A DNA stretch of 64,000 nucleotides, taken from the NCBI RefSeq assembly GCF_037975245.1, contig NC_092576.1:22629611-22693610 (forward strand), given 5' to 3'. Under the pieces are notes generated by a model. It saw only the letters and a list, made by a program, of their open reading frames with translations, was not told the DNA's origin and searched no databases. Below are positions 36,176 through 48,015 of the stretch, one piece after another (positions within the stretch are counted from its first letter, which is position 1; every line of letters starts with the position of its first letter). The translations under genes were made by a program, and so were the position numbers. This stretch comes from Apostichopus japonicus. Its lineage: Eukaryota; Echinodermata; Holothuroidea; Aspidochirotida; Stichopodidae.

Positions 36176-36600
36176 GTAATGTAAACTAAGCAGTTCTTTG
36201 ATTTTTGATCGTTGAATATTAAGGAGAAAGCTGGCTGAAATTAAAGAGCGATACTCGAGCATTTTAGCAGAGTGCAGTATTTACGTTACATATATTTTAG
36301 AACCAACGCAAACATCTCGTAAAGTCTACAGTAAGGTGCCTGATCTTAACAAACTTGTCAGAGTATTGTGTAGTGGGATTTCTGTCTAAAAAGAATGTTA
36401 CTGGACTGGGGTGAGGGAAATTATTAACGAACTGTAGACTGACTAACATACTTTAAACATGTAAAGCATGACAACGTTGTTTAAAGTATGATACATAAAT
36501 GAGTGTCTCCTTTACACGGATTAAACCTGATATGTTAGTAACCGCTTGTGTATAACCTATGAATTTGTTATGTTAGTTCATATAAGGTTACTGTCAAGAA

Positions 36601-36850
36601 GTGTTAGCTCAGTGGTTAACGCCGGTGCGTTTCAATCATAAGGTCCCCGGTTCAAGTCACTCCAAGATTAATGTATATCGTCCAGTTTCAGAGTTGTAGA
36701 CAATTGACAAGTCATAATCATAGACGATTAAATATGAATCTAAGAGACTGACTTCGGTCAAAGTTGCGGCTTTGATAAGCCAATGATGGCTTTTTCGAGA
36801 GTTCCTGCTTGCAGAAGGATCTAAATTCATACTCTAAATTTGTTAAATAC
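36601..36850 (+). mobile_element. tRNA-derived SINE
   Basis: The 5' head resembles a tRNA with an A box TAGCTCAGTGG (36,605-36,615) and a B box GGTTCAAGTCA (36,649-36,659), the two internal RNA polymerase III promoter parts. It is followed by about 180 bases of non-tRNA body. It does not fold as a standard tRNA (the acceptor arms do not pair) and has no plausible anticodon arm, so it is a SINE head, not a tRNA gene. The 3' limit is approximate. Confidence 0.65.
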
Positions 36851-37019
36851 GTAACATGCAAAACGTAGACCTATAAACTACACAACAAACATGTTACCAG
36901 TAGATTAACAGTTCGGAATGTTCCATTCTATAAAAGTATGTATTGTAACTAAATGATTACCTTATTCTGTTGTCTTTTACTTTAGAATAATTATATTTTT
37001 CTCCTTTCTCCCCTTAATC

Positions 37020-37400
37020 TCGTAAAGCGGGGACGCCGCCTTCAAAAGTAGGAGTTCCATTCGGGGAAGGTCCCCCCTGGTTGGATCTCCCACCATTGTA
37101 GTAGTCTCACTCCGTGCAATGTATATGAGACGGGTGAGACAGTTGTGATGTTTAATACACCATTAGTTACTGTCTTGTGTATATATGAACGAAAACACGT
37201 CCCAGTCTGTCCCCTCTTGCACGTGAAGGTCCCTGTTTTCATCTACTACGAACCTCTGGGGGCTGAGCAGCATTGGCAGAATGTTAACATACGAGACAAA
37301 GCTTGCAGATGGAAAATCACAGCTGCTGACAACGTAAAGTGTACTTTGCGTATATCGTTATCAGCATTTAGGCATCGTATTCATTAGATGCAATCTGCCT
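37020..37400. other. GC-richer island of unknown nature
   Basis: This patch is less AT-rich than its flanks and has overlapping open frames on both strands (37,145-37,387 plus; 37,042-37,242 minus). Neither has a recognisable domain. It might be a decayed retroelement or exon; I cannot decide. Confidence 0.25.
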
Positions 37401-37589
37401 CCACCACTGCTTCTCTGGATACGTCATTGATTAACGTGTCATTTAAATAGTCCTTACTTTGGTTTTGATGATAATCGTAACCTCTTTAGTCACGCAGTCG
37501 GATAAGTGTGTGCAGGTGCGTTGCCATAGCTATCAACCTCGAGTACTTGTGTTCTGGTACACACCTTTGCTTTGAGGAAATTTGATGTG

Positions 37590-37820
37590 TGACCGCCATT
37601 TTGAGGACGTCCTCAAATTGTAAAATTGGGTAATGGACTCAAAGTGACCTCAGAAGGCTCCTGTATTAGTATGGAGGAGTTCCTCAAATTGTCACTATCA
37701 GACACAAATTTGGCTGAACAGTGTTTATGGTAGAAACCATGCTACAAAGAGCACCTTCCTAAGTCCTCGAATTGACTTCCTCGAATTGACGTCCTCAAAA
37801 TTAGGTCCTCAACTTGTTTA
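37590..37820. repeat. Degenerate CCTCAAATTG repeat with palindromic GAGGACGTCCTC
   Basis: The motif TCCTCAAATTG and close variants recur at 37,609, 37,692, 37,764, 37,780 and 37,792, in part as GAGGACGTCCTCAAATTG. It looks like the remains of a short tandem or palindromic element. Confidence 0.45.
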
Positions 37821-38237
37821 TGTCGTTAACGTGTGCAGTGAATGTCAGCAATGTTGGAATGCCAGGAAGAAGCTTTAGTAAATAGATTTAGTTCCCATAG
37901 GCATTTAGTTCCCATAGGCATTCATCCCGTGCTTTAAAATTTGTCCTAGCCTCCCCTTAAAATTGTCCTTTCATGAAACTGTATGCATTGTCTTTTATTT
38001 GGCTGTTGTATTTATCCTTAGTACTGTTATCGAAGGAGCAGTACTTTCAAATTAGTACCCTACATGTATTTTAACATTTCATCCATCTAAGGATTTATTT
38101 ATTCATTATAGGATTTCATTATAGGATTTTCAAAAAATTGCAATGATTTCATTTTCATTTTCTGTATTGAATGAAAAGTGATTGCTATCTGCAAAACAAA
38201 TTCAAAACCAGTTACCTTGTTTTCATCCCTACGGCCA

Positions 38238-38420
38238 TTCTATTTAGTATTCCGGGAAAATATTTAGTCTGATTTTTTCTATTTAATATTCCGGGATAGT
38301 ATTTAGTCCGAGTTTTCTCATAGAATCTGGCATTTTATCCCTACATCTATGATATTTATTATTCTGGGATATTATTTTGTCTGAGGTTTCTCATAGACTC
38401 TAGCATTGCTTCACGAACTA
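38238..38420. repeat. Degenerate tandem repeat
   Basis: About three diverged units resemble TATTTAGTATTCCGGGATA followed by TATTTAGTCTGAGTTTTCTC. Nearby short direct repeats (TTTAGTTCCCATAGGCAT at 37,887 and 37,905; TTTCATTATAGGAT at 38,103 and 38,115) suggest local slippage. Confidence 0.5.
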
Positions 38421-39008
38421 ACAGATGAGTAAAATATCTTCAAACCCAGAATATTTATAGAAATGTTATCTACACTTACATCTTATATTTGTGTTGGGAT
38501 TTGGGATACCGATCTAAAAATAGTAACCGAACTCTTCCTAAAGTTATATCTTTATAAATTTATATATATAGATTTATTATATTATATATTTATTTATATG
38601 TTGAGTTCAATACGATATTTGGTGAGAGGGGGTTGATAATAAGCTGACGAGCCCAATTGTATTGGTGCTCACACAAAAAAATATTAATGAGGTCACAGGA
38701 CCAAACGTTAAAATCTTTAACTTTACTAGACAATCATAAGTTACAGTTTCATCAAACGTGAGTGTGTTATTGGTAGGTAACCTATACAAGGCGATGTGTG
38801 TTTCAATTTATAACATGTACATTTATGAGGAGGTTTTGTTACAAGTTTGTTTGATTAATATGATCATTGCCATTTTTAGTGAGTAGATGAATATGATTGT
38901 TTTTGGTGCTTATGATATAAGTAATTATGAGTTTAAGGGTGATGGATTATATGACAATGGCAGTTATACAAATCCAATTTATACCCACTCACACACCAGT
39001 GAATCACT

Positions 39009-39140
39009 GTGGTCGAGTGGTACGGACTTCGGTCTGTGACACATGATCCGGGGGTTCGATTCCTACCTTCGCCTGATGAGTCCCAAAAGGACGAAACCGG
39101 TCGTGAAGGGGAACTTTCTGGTGTGTTGTTCTTTACCTAT
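39009..39140 (+). mobile_element. tRNA-like element with embedded hammerhead ribozyme
   Basis: An A box TGGTCGAGTGG (39,010-39,020) and B box GGTTCGATTCC (39,053-39,063) form a polymerase III-type head. It runs directly into the hammerhead at 39,066. The same B-box-plus-hammerhead module occurs in the opposite orientation at 7,032-7,090, so this is a repeat family. An open frame starting at 39,009 is a by-product. Confidence 0.65.
39066..39109 (+). ncRNA. Hammerhead ribozyme, intact core, palindromic stem III
   Basis: Stem I CCTTCGC (39,066-39,072) pairs fully with GTGAAGG (39,103-39,109), with one wobble. The core is CTGATGA (39,073-39,079) and stem II is GTCC-CAAAA-GGAC (39,080-39,092). 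GAAA (39,093-39,096) and the cleavage triplet GTC ending at 39,102 are all canonical. Between them stem III is only ACCGGT (39,096-39,101), too short for a hairpin but self-complementary. Two transcripts could therefore pair to form a double hammerhead, as known for minimal hammerheads in tandem repeats. Confidence 0.82.
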
Positions 39141-41073
39141 TTACTATATATCTGTCATACTAATTGCTACATATTCATTTCTTATTTAAGGCTTGGCTTG
39201 CCTATAAAGAGTGGTTATTCTGTGTTAATTGTCAGATTCATAGCACCAGTGGTGCACTCTGTACCTTCATAACACTTGGGTCATACGCCCTCAATGAGTA
39301 CAACAATCAATACAAGTCCATTGGGTCGACCGAAAGGAATTGGTTGTTCTTCAGGCTGTCAAGATAGAGTAGAACCCAGGCAAGATAGAGTAGAGTCCAG
39401 GCAAGATAAAATATAATCTAGGCTATACTTTCTACAAAGTTCCGAATTTGAGGTCCAAAAGGAATGAGGAATTTAGTAAACTCCCAAAAGGACAACAATG
39501 GGGGGGGGGGGGGGCAATATATAAAGGCGAAGCAAAGTTAGTGACCTCTAATTAGATTGTTAATAAATCCTTCCATGTGGTGGCAATGGAGAGTGAACAT
39601 ATTAAAATAGTGTTGAAGAGTGCCTGTAATAGCCGAGAGCTAGGCTGCTGTGGAGACTCCGATGGTGGTCCGTATCAGAGATAATTATGTTATCGACAAT
39701 TTATGACCCTAGTCACGGACTTAGGGACGTAATCCTTACAAGGGATATGTAGACCTTAGCAACCCACATTACATGGTGTGTCCGAGAAGTGAAATGCAAA
39801 ACAAGCTAAAAAAAAAACAGTCATCCTCATTAATAGGAGGGTTCTAACCCAAATGGAGCCCGTTTTTCACACCATTTTCACAATGTTTAGACAATTTGCT
39901 TGCTTGTGAGTGGAAGTGTGATTGACTAATTATATCAGGCCCGGTTTTGTGGTACTACAGCCCCCCACCCCCACTGATCAGTGTAGTCCTCTTATTCCAA
40001 TTATGTAAGCTCTTGCAATTGGGCTGTTCTCATTTCTAAATAGTGTTATGATATTGCACGCCCTAAAATATTTGCCAAAAATACTTGAAACTGGACTCGA
40101 GACTAACCTTCTTGTGAATTGACATAAGATGTGCTTAAATATATGCTCAAAGACTTTGGAATTGACTTAAGACTTGCTATCATAGACTCTGCTTGCAACT
40201 TGTCTGACCAACGCTGGTCTGAACAAACTACATGACTAATTATCAGCTATCAAGTTCATATCACTAATCAATCTCAAAGTTTCTTAGTAGAAACGACAGT
40301 TCTGCATGCTTATTTTGTATCTAAACTTGTCTGCAATGATTATACGTTGGACTTCAATCGCTGTTACTTCCTTAAATTGTAATCCCTGCTCTCCCATTTT
40401 ACGGTTGTCTCATATGTGGACCATGTTTTTAGAAAATCATTACTCGAGACAGGAATGCACTAGAGAGCTCCTCATAGCTTTATTTTGCACATAAGACAGC
40501 CTGCATCAATAAAAAACCTTTTCCCGAGGGGGTCACATGGACCGTTTTTGTTTTGTCTTAAAAGATTTGTTTACATTAAAAAAAAACGGTCGTTTTGACC
40601 TTTTTTCAAAAAAATCGTGAGAACAGTGAAAAATTTCAATAAACTATAACCCTTTCCGATACAACTAGCTATGACATACAAGGAATCAAATCAGGAGCCT
40701 CACAGGCATATGTAGAGAGATGGCTCTGTTTTGGGGGAAAATATGTCAAAAATGACGTTTTTCGGTCTAAGTCAATTTTTGGATAATATTTCTCCAGAAT
40801 GCCTCACCCTACAGAGTAGATTTTTAGCTCTCCAGAAGCGCCACACTGAAACGCCACGCTACATAGAAACAAGTTAGCAATAGCGCCTCCACTTTGTGAG
40901 TAAATCTTAGCAATTCAAGTCGAGCATTTTTATGGTATAGAATTTCGGTCAACCACAGTTGAAACGCTTCGTGTAGTATGTGGTCAACGATACACTCACG
41001 TAATTGAAACGGTATTTACTTAGCACATATTATCATGGCTAAATACTACTAAGAGGCGTTAGACCTTCTTTTT
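39141..41073. other. No supported gene
   Basis: Mostly AT-rich unique sequence. It includes a poly-G tract (39,500-39,514) and a short AAGATAGAGTAGA direct repeat (39,361 and 39,382). No convincing frame or RNA gene is visible. Confidence 0.45.
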
Positions 41074-43217
41074 ATGGGCAATTTGACCATCCAGCCGTTG
41101 GGGGATGACGACATCGCTGAATCTGTAGAAGATTATGACGATGAAATCCTAATATTGTAAGCCACACTGTATGTATTCTGTATACATGTACTGTAGTAGC
41201 GCAATAGGCCTAAATGACCCATCGTTACGCTTGACTACCATTGTCTTACATGTAGGTCAAGTAGTTTGGAGGGAGGGGGGGTTATTAGGGGGGTTGGCAA
41301 CCTGGTAGTAGATATTATTGATGGGAGGGGAATGAACCGTTTTTTTAAAGTTTGAATAAGAAATTCCAAAAGTCAAAGCAATTTGTTTGCAGTTTTTGTG
41401 TATTGTTTGTACAAATTTTGTAATTATGCGCATACTTATTAGCCTTTTATTAGACCCTTGCTCCAGTTACAGCAACAACTGAGGTGCCAAATATGATGTG
41501 GATAAACAACAGCCCATACTTATCACTCCAGAAGAGCCCTTGACCAGCACAGAGACCATAACTTTGATATAAACCCTTTATTTGGTAGCCTGTAAAATAA
41601 ATAATTTACTCGCAAATGAAAATATAACAAAACGCCAAAAAATCAGTCATATTCCTTACATTCAAACATCAAATTTTATTTAACTTATAAAGTTACATGT
41701 CTTGAACTAATCAAACTATCAAAAGTCCAGCAAATTTCAAAATAATTTTAAGTGGGCAAAGGGAAGTACAGTGTATGTATCATGACCTCATTTGCATATT
41801 TACATATCTAATTAGCTCAATTTTAATTTTTTTTTGTAAAAACCAAACCTCATTTAAATACCTATCTGTCAATACTTGGGTCCCTATTGACAAAAATGAA
41901 CAAACTTTAAGTAATTACAATGTGTAAATAGTTTCCCGCAGGAACAATGATATGACGTTGAAATCTGTAGAATAGGAGAGGTCACACTAATTTGACATTG
42001 AAAAGGTAGTATTGCTTGATTGTGGTGAAATATGCTTGCATAGTCTTGGAACAAAGCTTCAATTTATTCAATGAAAATTAATTTAAACATAAAATAGAAA
42101 CAGCAATGATAGTTGTTCACACAAACTGGCCAATTAAAACATATCTAGGACTTCCACTACCTCTACATAGTCACTTAAGGATTAGTGTACAAGGTAATGT
42201 GCTTTGAATTTGGCAAACATGCAATTTCTTTATTTGGTTAAATAATACAAGAAACACCTTACAAGTTGTGTATCATTTTTGAGAGCATTCTGCCTGGCAT
42301 CAGATCCTGATTGTTTTTAAAGAGTGTTAAAAGAGTTTACAAACACCTCTTTTAAAACATAATGTAAAACACATACTGTGCGACTGTATCAAATCGAGGT
42401 AATCTGATGCTTCCTTACTGACAAATGACATTTCACACCATATCAGCCTGAGTTAATACTCAAATGGAAATCCGTGGTTATATGCGATTAATATGCAAAG
42501 CATTTTTACAGAACCTACTCTGACGAATTTCAGAAGTTGTTTTACATAATATTTCATGATACTACACAAACTTAAGAGGATATATTACACCAAGTGGCAA
42601 TCAATTAATGAATATACTGATTTTCTAAATGTTGTCGTTTACAGTCCAAATGTTACCACTGGTAGGTTAGTAGCTAGTGGTAACATCCTCCAGACTTCCA
42701 TTCTTTATTAAGTTGTCTGATGTTTGGTGCTATTATGTAATGTTGGCATGCTAACAGCTGGTCTTTGTAACCAAAGCTTCAGGATATGACAAAATATTGC
42801 TCTCATAGTTCCATTGAGTCCTATTAGGCATCTAGCAAACTTGTGGTAACCTAAACTATTTAACAGGCCCTAGTCCCAAATAATTAACTTACAATGATGG
42901 TATTTTTCAGAGTCCTTGTGGCTTTCTGAAATGTCATCCTTGACTGACATAAATAGCAAAGTTTCAACATTTTCATAATTAAAAACAAAGAACAAAAGTT
43001 GTCCCAGATCTACTGAGCTAAATACTGTGAGTGCTTTAATAAGGGACAACGTGCTGTTATAGGGGAGGGGGGCTTGGGGCAATTCTATGATTTGCAATTT
43101 AAAACTTATTTATAACTTTGGATCCTGTGAGTGCTTTCCATTTTAGAGCTTTGTTCAACAAGCTGGATGACTTTTACAGATATTTTGTACCAATGATATC
43201 AGTGAAGATTATTTCAG
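41074..43217 (+). CDS. Candidate two-exon 5' gene fragment
   Basis: An ATG at 41,074 opens an acidic N-terminus (MGNLTIQPLGDDDIAESVED) that ends at the donor GTAAGC (exon 41,074-41,156, phase 2). A second segment, 43,147-43,217, lies between TTCCATTTTAG and GTACTC. It is open only in the phase that fits exon 1 and reads ALFNKLDDFYRYFVPMISVK. The phase match supports a join, but the 2-kb intron and missing downstream exons leave it tentative. The acidic start loosely recalls Harbinger-type transposases or their domesticated relatives; I cannot assign it. Confidence 0.28.
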
Positions 43218-44412
43218 GTACTCTTGTCCTAATCTTTTTTATTATATATGCAGACTATTTTACAGATTGTTCATTCATTTAAAAATGTTGGTTTTGTAGA
43301 AGTAACATCATTTTAATTCTAATCTGGCATACATTGGTAGGGTAAAAGATGGGGTGGTGTGCCGGGAGGTAAGCTACAGTACAATGCTTCTGGTTTATAG
43401 TGAAACATATATAGCTCAACTTCAAAATAAGTTTTCCTAATCAGAATATGAAAGTTTTACTACCTTTAAAGTGAATTTCTACTTTTCACTGTTGTTTATT
43501 TGTTATTCTTAAAAACTTATCACATGTCCCCCATGTGAGAATGGTTATTGGAGCTGCAACAGTAACAGTATTGTTCTTACCATTCATGGTATATGTAAGG
43601 CAATGCAGTTCATCTGTTGTAATACTTTACATGCAGGAACATTAATTAGGTACTGTGAATCCTCATGTGCAACAGAGTCTTGTACCTGCTGTAAAATATT
43701 TATTAACCCATAACTGAACCTAGCTTAGTAATGTGATGGTTTACAAACATCTCGAAACATATTACATCGGCTACCTTGGAGAGTGAACATCATAAGGCAG
43801 TAGCTGACCAATATCAACTTTGATTTCCCGTCTAAGGTGAAGTCTCTAGGGAGATCAATCCAGTGGTCTCACACTTGACAAAGTATTTGGAAGTACCTCT
43901 TTCGGTTGTTCAATGTAAAGCTATATGCAAGGAAAAGAACACACATCGTACTTGTAATTTCACACAGTGTAATTTAATACAATGCATAAAATTCCGTTTG
44001 AGTCATGATGACAAGATTAATTTATATCCAGTAATATAAATGTGAGTTGATGTATAATTTTTCACTGTTTGTAAATAAATAGCCTAGGCAAAGCTAGTAC
44101 ACTGAATTTAGTGACTATACATAAATCCTCTTTTAACTTCCCGATCCATTTAGATAAGAGTTGACTATGAATTCAACAAACCTTATCAAACCAATTGAAA
44201 GCAGGTACTTCCATTACGTTTAAACTTGGCTAACTTAATTCTGTTCACTCTAATGTGCTCCTTGAAATCTGCGTTGGAAAAAAAAGAAGTGAAAATAAGA
44301 TAAACCATGGCGCATGCATATGAATATTATTATGTGAAGCATTACTGAATAATAAAATAGGGTGACCCTAGTGAAGTATCAGGACATGCATCCATGACCC
44401 TAGCCTATACAG

Positions 44413-44592
44413 CTATATGAGCCTATATATGTTGCCACTTAAACATAACCAAGGCGATGCCCTGACTAACGGTCTAACCGCTTTAACTTTGGTAACCACA
44501 ACCTCGAAAGTTTCGCCTATTTCGAAGTTCATTTTCCGGCCGTGACGGCTAAAAATTGCCAAGACCTCGACCGAACGCGGTGTTTCCGTCAT
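44413..44592 (-). CDS. Short protein-like frame on the minus strand
   Basis: The ATG at 44,590-44,592 opens a 59-residue frame containing MNFEIGETFEVVVTKVKAV, which is protein-like and vaguely similar to the first strands of Tudor-type domains (weak). It sits in a CpG-richer patch (44,460-44,600). A possible donor GTTAGA follows the codons for KVKA, so it may be a first exon transcribed leftward. No downstream exon was identified. Confidence 0.25.
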   Translation of the reverse strand: MTETPRSVEVLAIFSRHGRKMNFEIGETFEVVVTKVKAVRPLVRASPWLCLSGNIYRLI

Positions 44593-44689
44593 AATTTGGT
44601 TCAGTGAAGGTTGTCAAAGAATATCATATCTCAGTGTACAGTAGGCCTAGCGACTGCGGACCCGGCTTGATGTTCAAGCTGAGTATTAA

Positions 44690-44960
44690 GTGTGCAAAAC
44701 GCACAATTTAAGAAGTTTTACCTTTTGACAAGCTTTCAGGAAGTGCGCAAAACGGCAATTTTCAAGATTGTTGGCGTTTTGACGAGTTGAAATGAAGTGT
44801 TCAAAATGACAATTTTACAGAATGATGACGTTTTGTCGGGTTGTAAAAAGTGTTAAAAACGGTAACTTTTATTTTTTGACGTATTGTTGAGTTTTACTAA
44901 CTGCGAAGAAAGGTAATTTTCAGAATTTTGACGTTTCGACAAGTTTTATTAAGTGTGCAA
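44690..44960. repeat. Degenerate minisatellite, about 55-60-bp unit
   Basis: About five diverged units follow the pattern AAGTGTGCAAAACGGCAATT then TTCAGAATTTTGACGTTTTG then ACGAGTTTTA. Copies start near 44,690, 44,752, 44,800, 44,857 and 44,905. Confidence 0.6.
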
Positions 44961-45589
44961 GTCTAAAGTGCAATGTCCCCTCTTCGTTTCCGTATGATAT
45001 TGTAACGATTACCGCGGATGTACGTACACAGCAATGGTCTTGGCCAAGTCGTATGGTCTTGGCCAAGTCGTTTGTAATACTATATTGCTAGCGTGAAAAC
45101 TGTTCATGCCTCTGAGTCCGTTTCTGCCTTCCACGAATGTGCTTGCCAAGTGTATTTTGCATGCCGGAGGATCTGTCCGATACAAAACGTCTTGAACATT
45201 TCTCCAAAGAGGGGTGAGAAACCACAAAATCTTTATTCATATTATCATTACGAAATTTCGTGTCATGTGAGATCATGTTTCTTCCACACACTCTAACAAA
45301 TAGTGCTAATGTATTAACGCCTAAATTAATACATTTTCGTAACACTTAATGAATGCGTTTTAGTTTTAATCGGATAAGGTATTAACACGTTTATGTTTAC
45401 GTTTACGTTTACGCGTCTTCAGCCATGTAACACTTAATTAACGCGAATAAGCGTCTATAAAAAAAATTGTGTTTTAAAGCACTAGGTGTTGAAACAGGGA
45501 TTAATACTTTAGCAAGCATGGTGTTCATTTTGGTTTTAACCCTTTGTTCCAAAATGACCTAAGATGACACGGGAAAGTCTGGGAACCAG

Positions 45590-45672
45590 CTTGGTAAAAC
45601 ATGTAAACCAGGTAAAACATGTAAAACATATTACATGTAAAACATGTAAAACCAGGTAAAACATGTAAACCA
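45590..45672. repeat. Short minisatellite AAAACATGTAAACCAGGT
   Basis: Units of AAAACATGTAAACCAGGT and the shorter AAAACATGTAA repeat five to six times. ACATGT is itself a palindrome. Confidence 0.75.
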
Positions 45673-46115
45673 GGGCTAAGCAGCCTTTGCTAGAACTAAG
45701 GTAAAATCCCAGTTTTTATATATACAAAGTTGACTGGGTTAATTTCTCAATCTGGAAATGAATGAGCACTGAAACAAAAGGAAACAGATTATTGAATATG
45801 CACTTTTTATTAACATTCACTACTTTATTGAATCCAAAAAGCAACAACACCTGTCAACTCCAAAACAATCATTATTCTGTTAATTCACATTGTTGTCATT
45901 CATATAAAAGGTTTTGAATAACGAACACAAAATTTAAATATTTAAGCAAATGATGACCAAGTTAATATAGTTGGTTTTACAGGAATAACAAAATTCTTTA
46001 AATTTGTTTTTCTATTTCAATTCATTTTTGGTTTATTGTAGGAATCAAAGCAACAAAAGGACTAACCACAAAAGTCGATATTTTGAAATATAAGTCTGTG
46101 GCTTCTTTCTTTCAG
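45673..46115. other. No supported gene
   Basis: Non-coding sequence upstream of the first recognisable LRP exon. The exon has a good acceptor (CTTCTTTCTTTCAG) at its left edge, so this would be intron of the ancestral gene. I found no earlier LRP exons in the window. Confidence 0.45.
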
Positions 46116-46327
46116 AGCGAGATGAATGTGCAGAGATCGGAAGCAACCAGTGTGAACATATCTGTGTTGACACAGTCACCAACTTCAAGTGTATGTGCCG
46201 TGATGGTACCAATTGGATGATAATTTGTTGTTTGGTTTTTGGTAGTTTGGTTTTCGTGCCCAGGTTCTTTCCTGGGTGACTTTTTCTTAAAAGTACCAAT
46301 TGGATGATAATGGCCTAACATTTGCAG
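46116..46327 (+). pseudogene. LRP exon: EGF-like, split by insertion
   Basis: The exon reads RDECAEIGSNQCEHICVDTV and then FKCMCRDG, stops matching at 46,205, and resumes at 46,293 with YQLDDNGLTFAG before the donor GTTGGT at 46,328. The TTT for Phe replaces the sixth EGF cysteine. One base is missing between GATGG and TACC, so the frame would break even without the insertion. Confidence 0.8.
46206..46311. mobile_element. 68-bp insertion flanked by 19-bp direct repeats
   Basis: GTACCAATTGGATGATAAT occurs at 46,206-46,224 and 46,293-46,311. The 68 bases between contain the hairpin CCCAGG-TTCTTT-CCTGGG and end in AAAA. A long target duplication with an A-ending insert suggests LINE-mediated insertion of a small RNA-like fragment; the duplication could also come from break repair. 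Confidence 0.7.
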
Positions 46328-47343
46328 GTTGGTATTTCTTTCGTCATTCTGAGGAATGTATGTGCTAATTACTCTTAGACACAGGGGCATAGAGGGGTAT
46401 TTCTGAATTGGCGGTATGCTGTCATTTGCTGGGAGGCAGAGCCCTACTTGTGAGGAATCAATCTGTTTTCAGATATTACCCATTCTGTCCTTCCTTCTGT
46501 ATTTTCAATCACAAAAATATATGTGAAAGGAATAACTACTTTGGAATGTACCTCTATTCTTCTCCTCATTATTTTAGCAGATCATTCATTGTAGGATTAA
46601 TTGCCCTGAACCCAGTTCATGTGCCTCTAAGACGATAAGGGTTGTGGTGAATTAACCTGGGCAACAAACCATCCTGGCTTGAGGTTGCAACGACAACAAG
46701 CCTAGAGCATAAGAGAGGCTACTCTTGACAAAACCTTATGTAATAGGGGGAAAAAAGACTCAGAAAATAAAAATAAGAACTGCAAAATTCCCCTCCTGAA
46801 ATATAACACTGGATAGTCTGGGAAGGAACAGGAAGATGGATAATAGAGAAGATATCAAAAAAAAATATATCAAAAGAAAGAAACTTAAGGAATACAGGGT
46901 GAAATTTTTTCAAACTTGGTTGGAGTTGAGTAGGCAAAACAAATCATATCAGAAAGGACAATCATCATTTTCCTCCTGCCCAAGTCACATGATAAGAGTA
47001 AGAATGACCTGCAGGTAGCTAACTTTGGGTTGGGTTAGTTACCATCAGCGAGGCTGGCTTTGTAATACCCTTGCAAAGATGAAATTTTTATCAGTTGAGC
47101 AACCTCAGTGTATAAAACTGCTCTGGTAAATATCCCCATAAAATATTTCAGACCGTGTCGTTATTTATTATTATTATTACTATTGTTCAATTCTTGAAAA
47201 GAATTAAATAAATCTATCAGACTTTGGGAGCTTTTAGTTCGAATAGATTCTAAGTGTAGTGTCAGAATTGGAAAAAAATGTCTTCTCCGAATCCTCAAAA
47301 GTTGGAATCCTTTTTTGTTTGTTTCTGCACCCTTTATCAACAG

Positions 47344-47474
47344 ATAGGGATGAATGCCAAGTTACACCCTCTGTCTGTAATTACGTTTTTGAAAATTAGC
47401 CTGAGTCGCATCAATGCAAGTGTGCTGAAGGGTATACCAGAGTGGAACCACTGCTGAATGCAAACGTGACACAA
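47344..47474 (+). pseudogene. LRP exon: EGF-like with stop and frameshift
   Basis: The exon reads RDECQVTPSVCNYVFEN, then TAG (47,397-47,399), then PESHQCKCAEGYTRVEP. A missing base near 47,447 then shifts the ending TAECKRDT out of frame. The Phe before EN stands where an EGF cysteine belongs. The donor is GTAAGA. Confidence 0.82.
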
Positions 47475-47603
47475 GTAAGATTCGATGGACAATGTTAAAT
47501 GTAAAATATTACTTTACTAAACTTTAGTCCATTCAACTCTGCTGACAGTAATTTCTAATTTGTTTATTTCCATTTCACGTTTATTTAATACTTATATATA
47601 TTT

Positions 47604-47635
47604 TGGGAGGGGGTGGGGGTCAATAGGGTGGGGGT
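47604..47635 (+). other. G-quadruplex-prone tract
   Basis: Four or more G runs (GGGAGGGGGTGGGGG, then GGGTGGGGG) lie within about 35 bases of an LRP intron, fitting the usual four-run quadruplex pattern with short loops. Confidence 0.6.
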
Positions 47636-47756
47636 GCAAACTTGGTAACTCTGAAGTAATTGATTCAACCATTTAGGGAAAGCTTTTTGTGCCAATCTTC
47701 AGTCATTATTGTTCGTTGGCGGGATACTACTTTTCAACTTTTATTGACTTCTTCAG

Positions 47757-48015
47757 CCGAGGTACCTTACCTTTACTTCACAAACCAACATTACATCAGG
47801 AAGTTGGCTTTGGATGGATCTGAGTACACTCTAGTGGAAGATGGGTTTCAATTGGCTGTCGCGTTTGATGAAGATATCGTAGAGGAGAAACTGTATGTGT
47901 TGGATGTTACGGCAGAGGTGATCTACAAAATGAACCTAGATGGATCTAACCAGGAGGTCATCATCAATGACTTTGTTACGGATGGTGAAGATTTAGCAAT
48001 CGATCGTGTCGGCAG
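47757..48015 (+). pseudogene. LRP exon: beta-propeller blades
   Basis: The exon is open throughout and reads VPYLYFTNQHYIRKLALDGS and later VTAEVIYKMNLDGSNQEVII, typical LDL-receptor class B blades. The YWTD of the second blade is YVLD, and the expected DWVGR is DRVGR, so two structural tryptophans are gone although no stop is present. Confidence 0.88.

Noticed and set aside
36601-36665. True tRNA gene
   Set aside because: The boxes are tRNA-like but the acceptor and anticodon arms do not form; a SINE head is a better reading.
39009-39272. 87-codon frame starting in the tRNA-like element
   Set aside because: It runs through the B box and the hammerhead core; composition and position show it is a by-product of the repeat.
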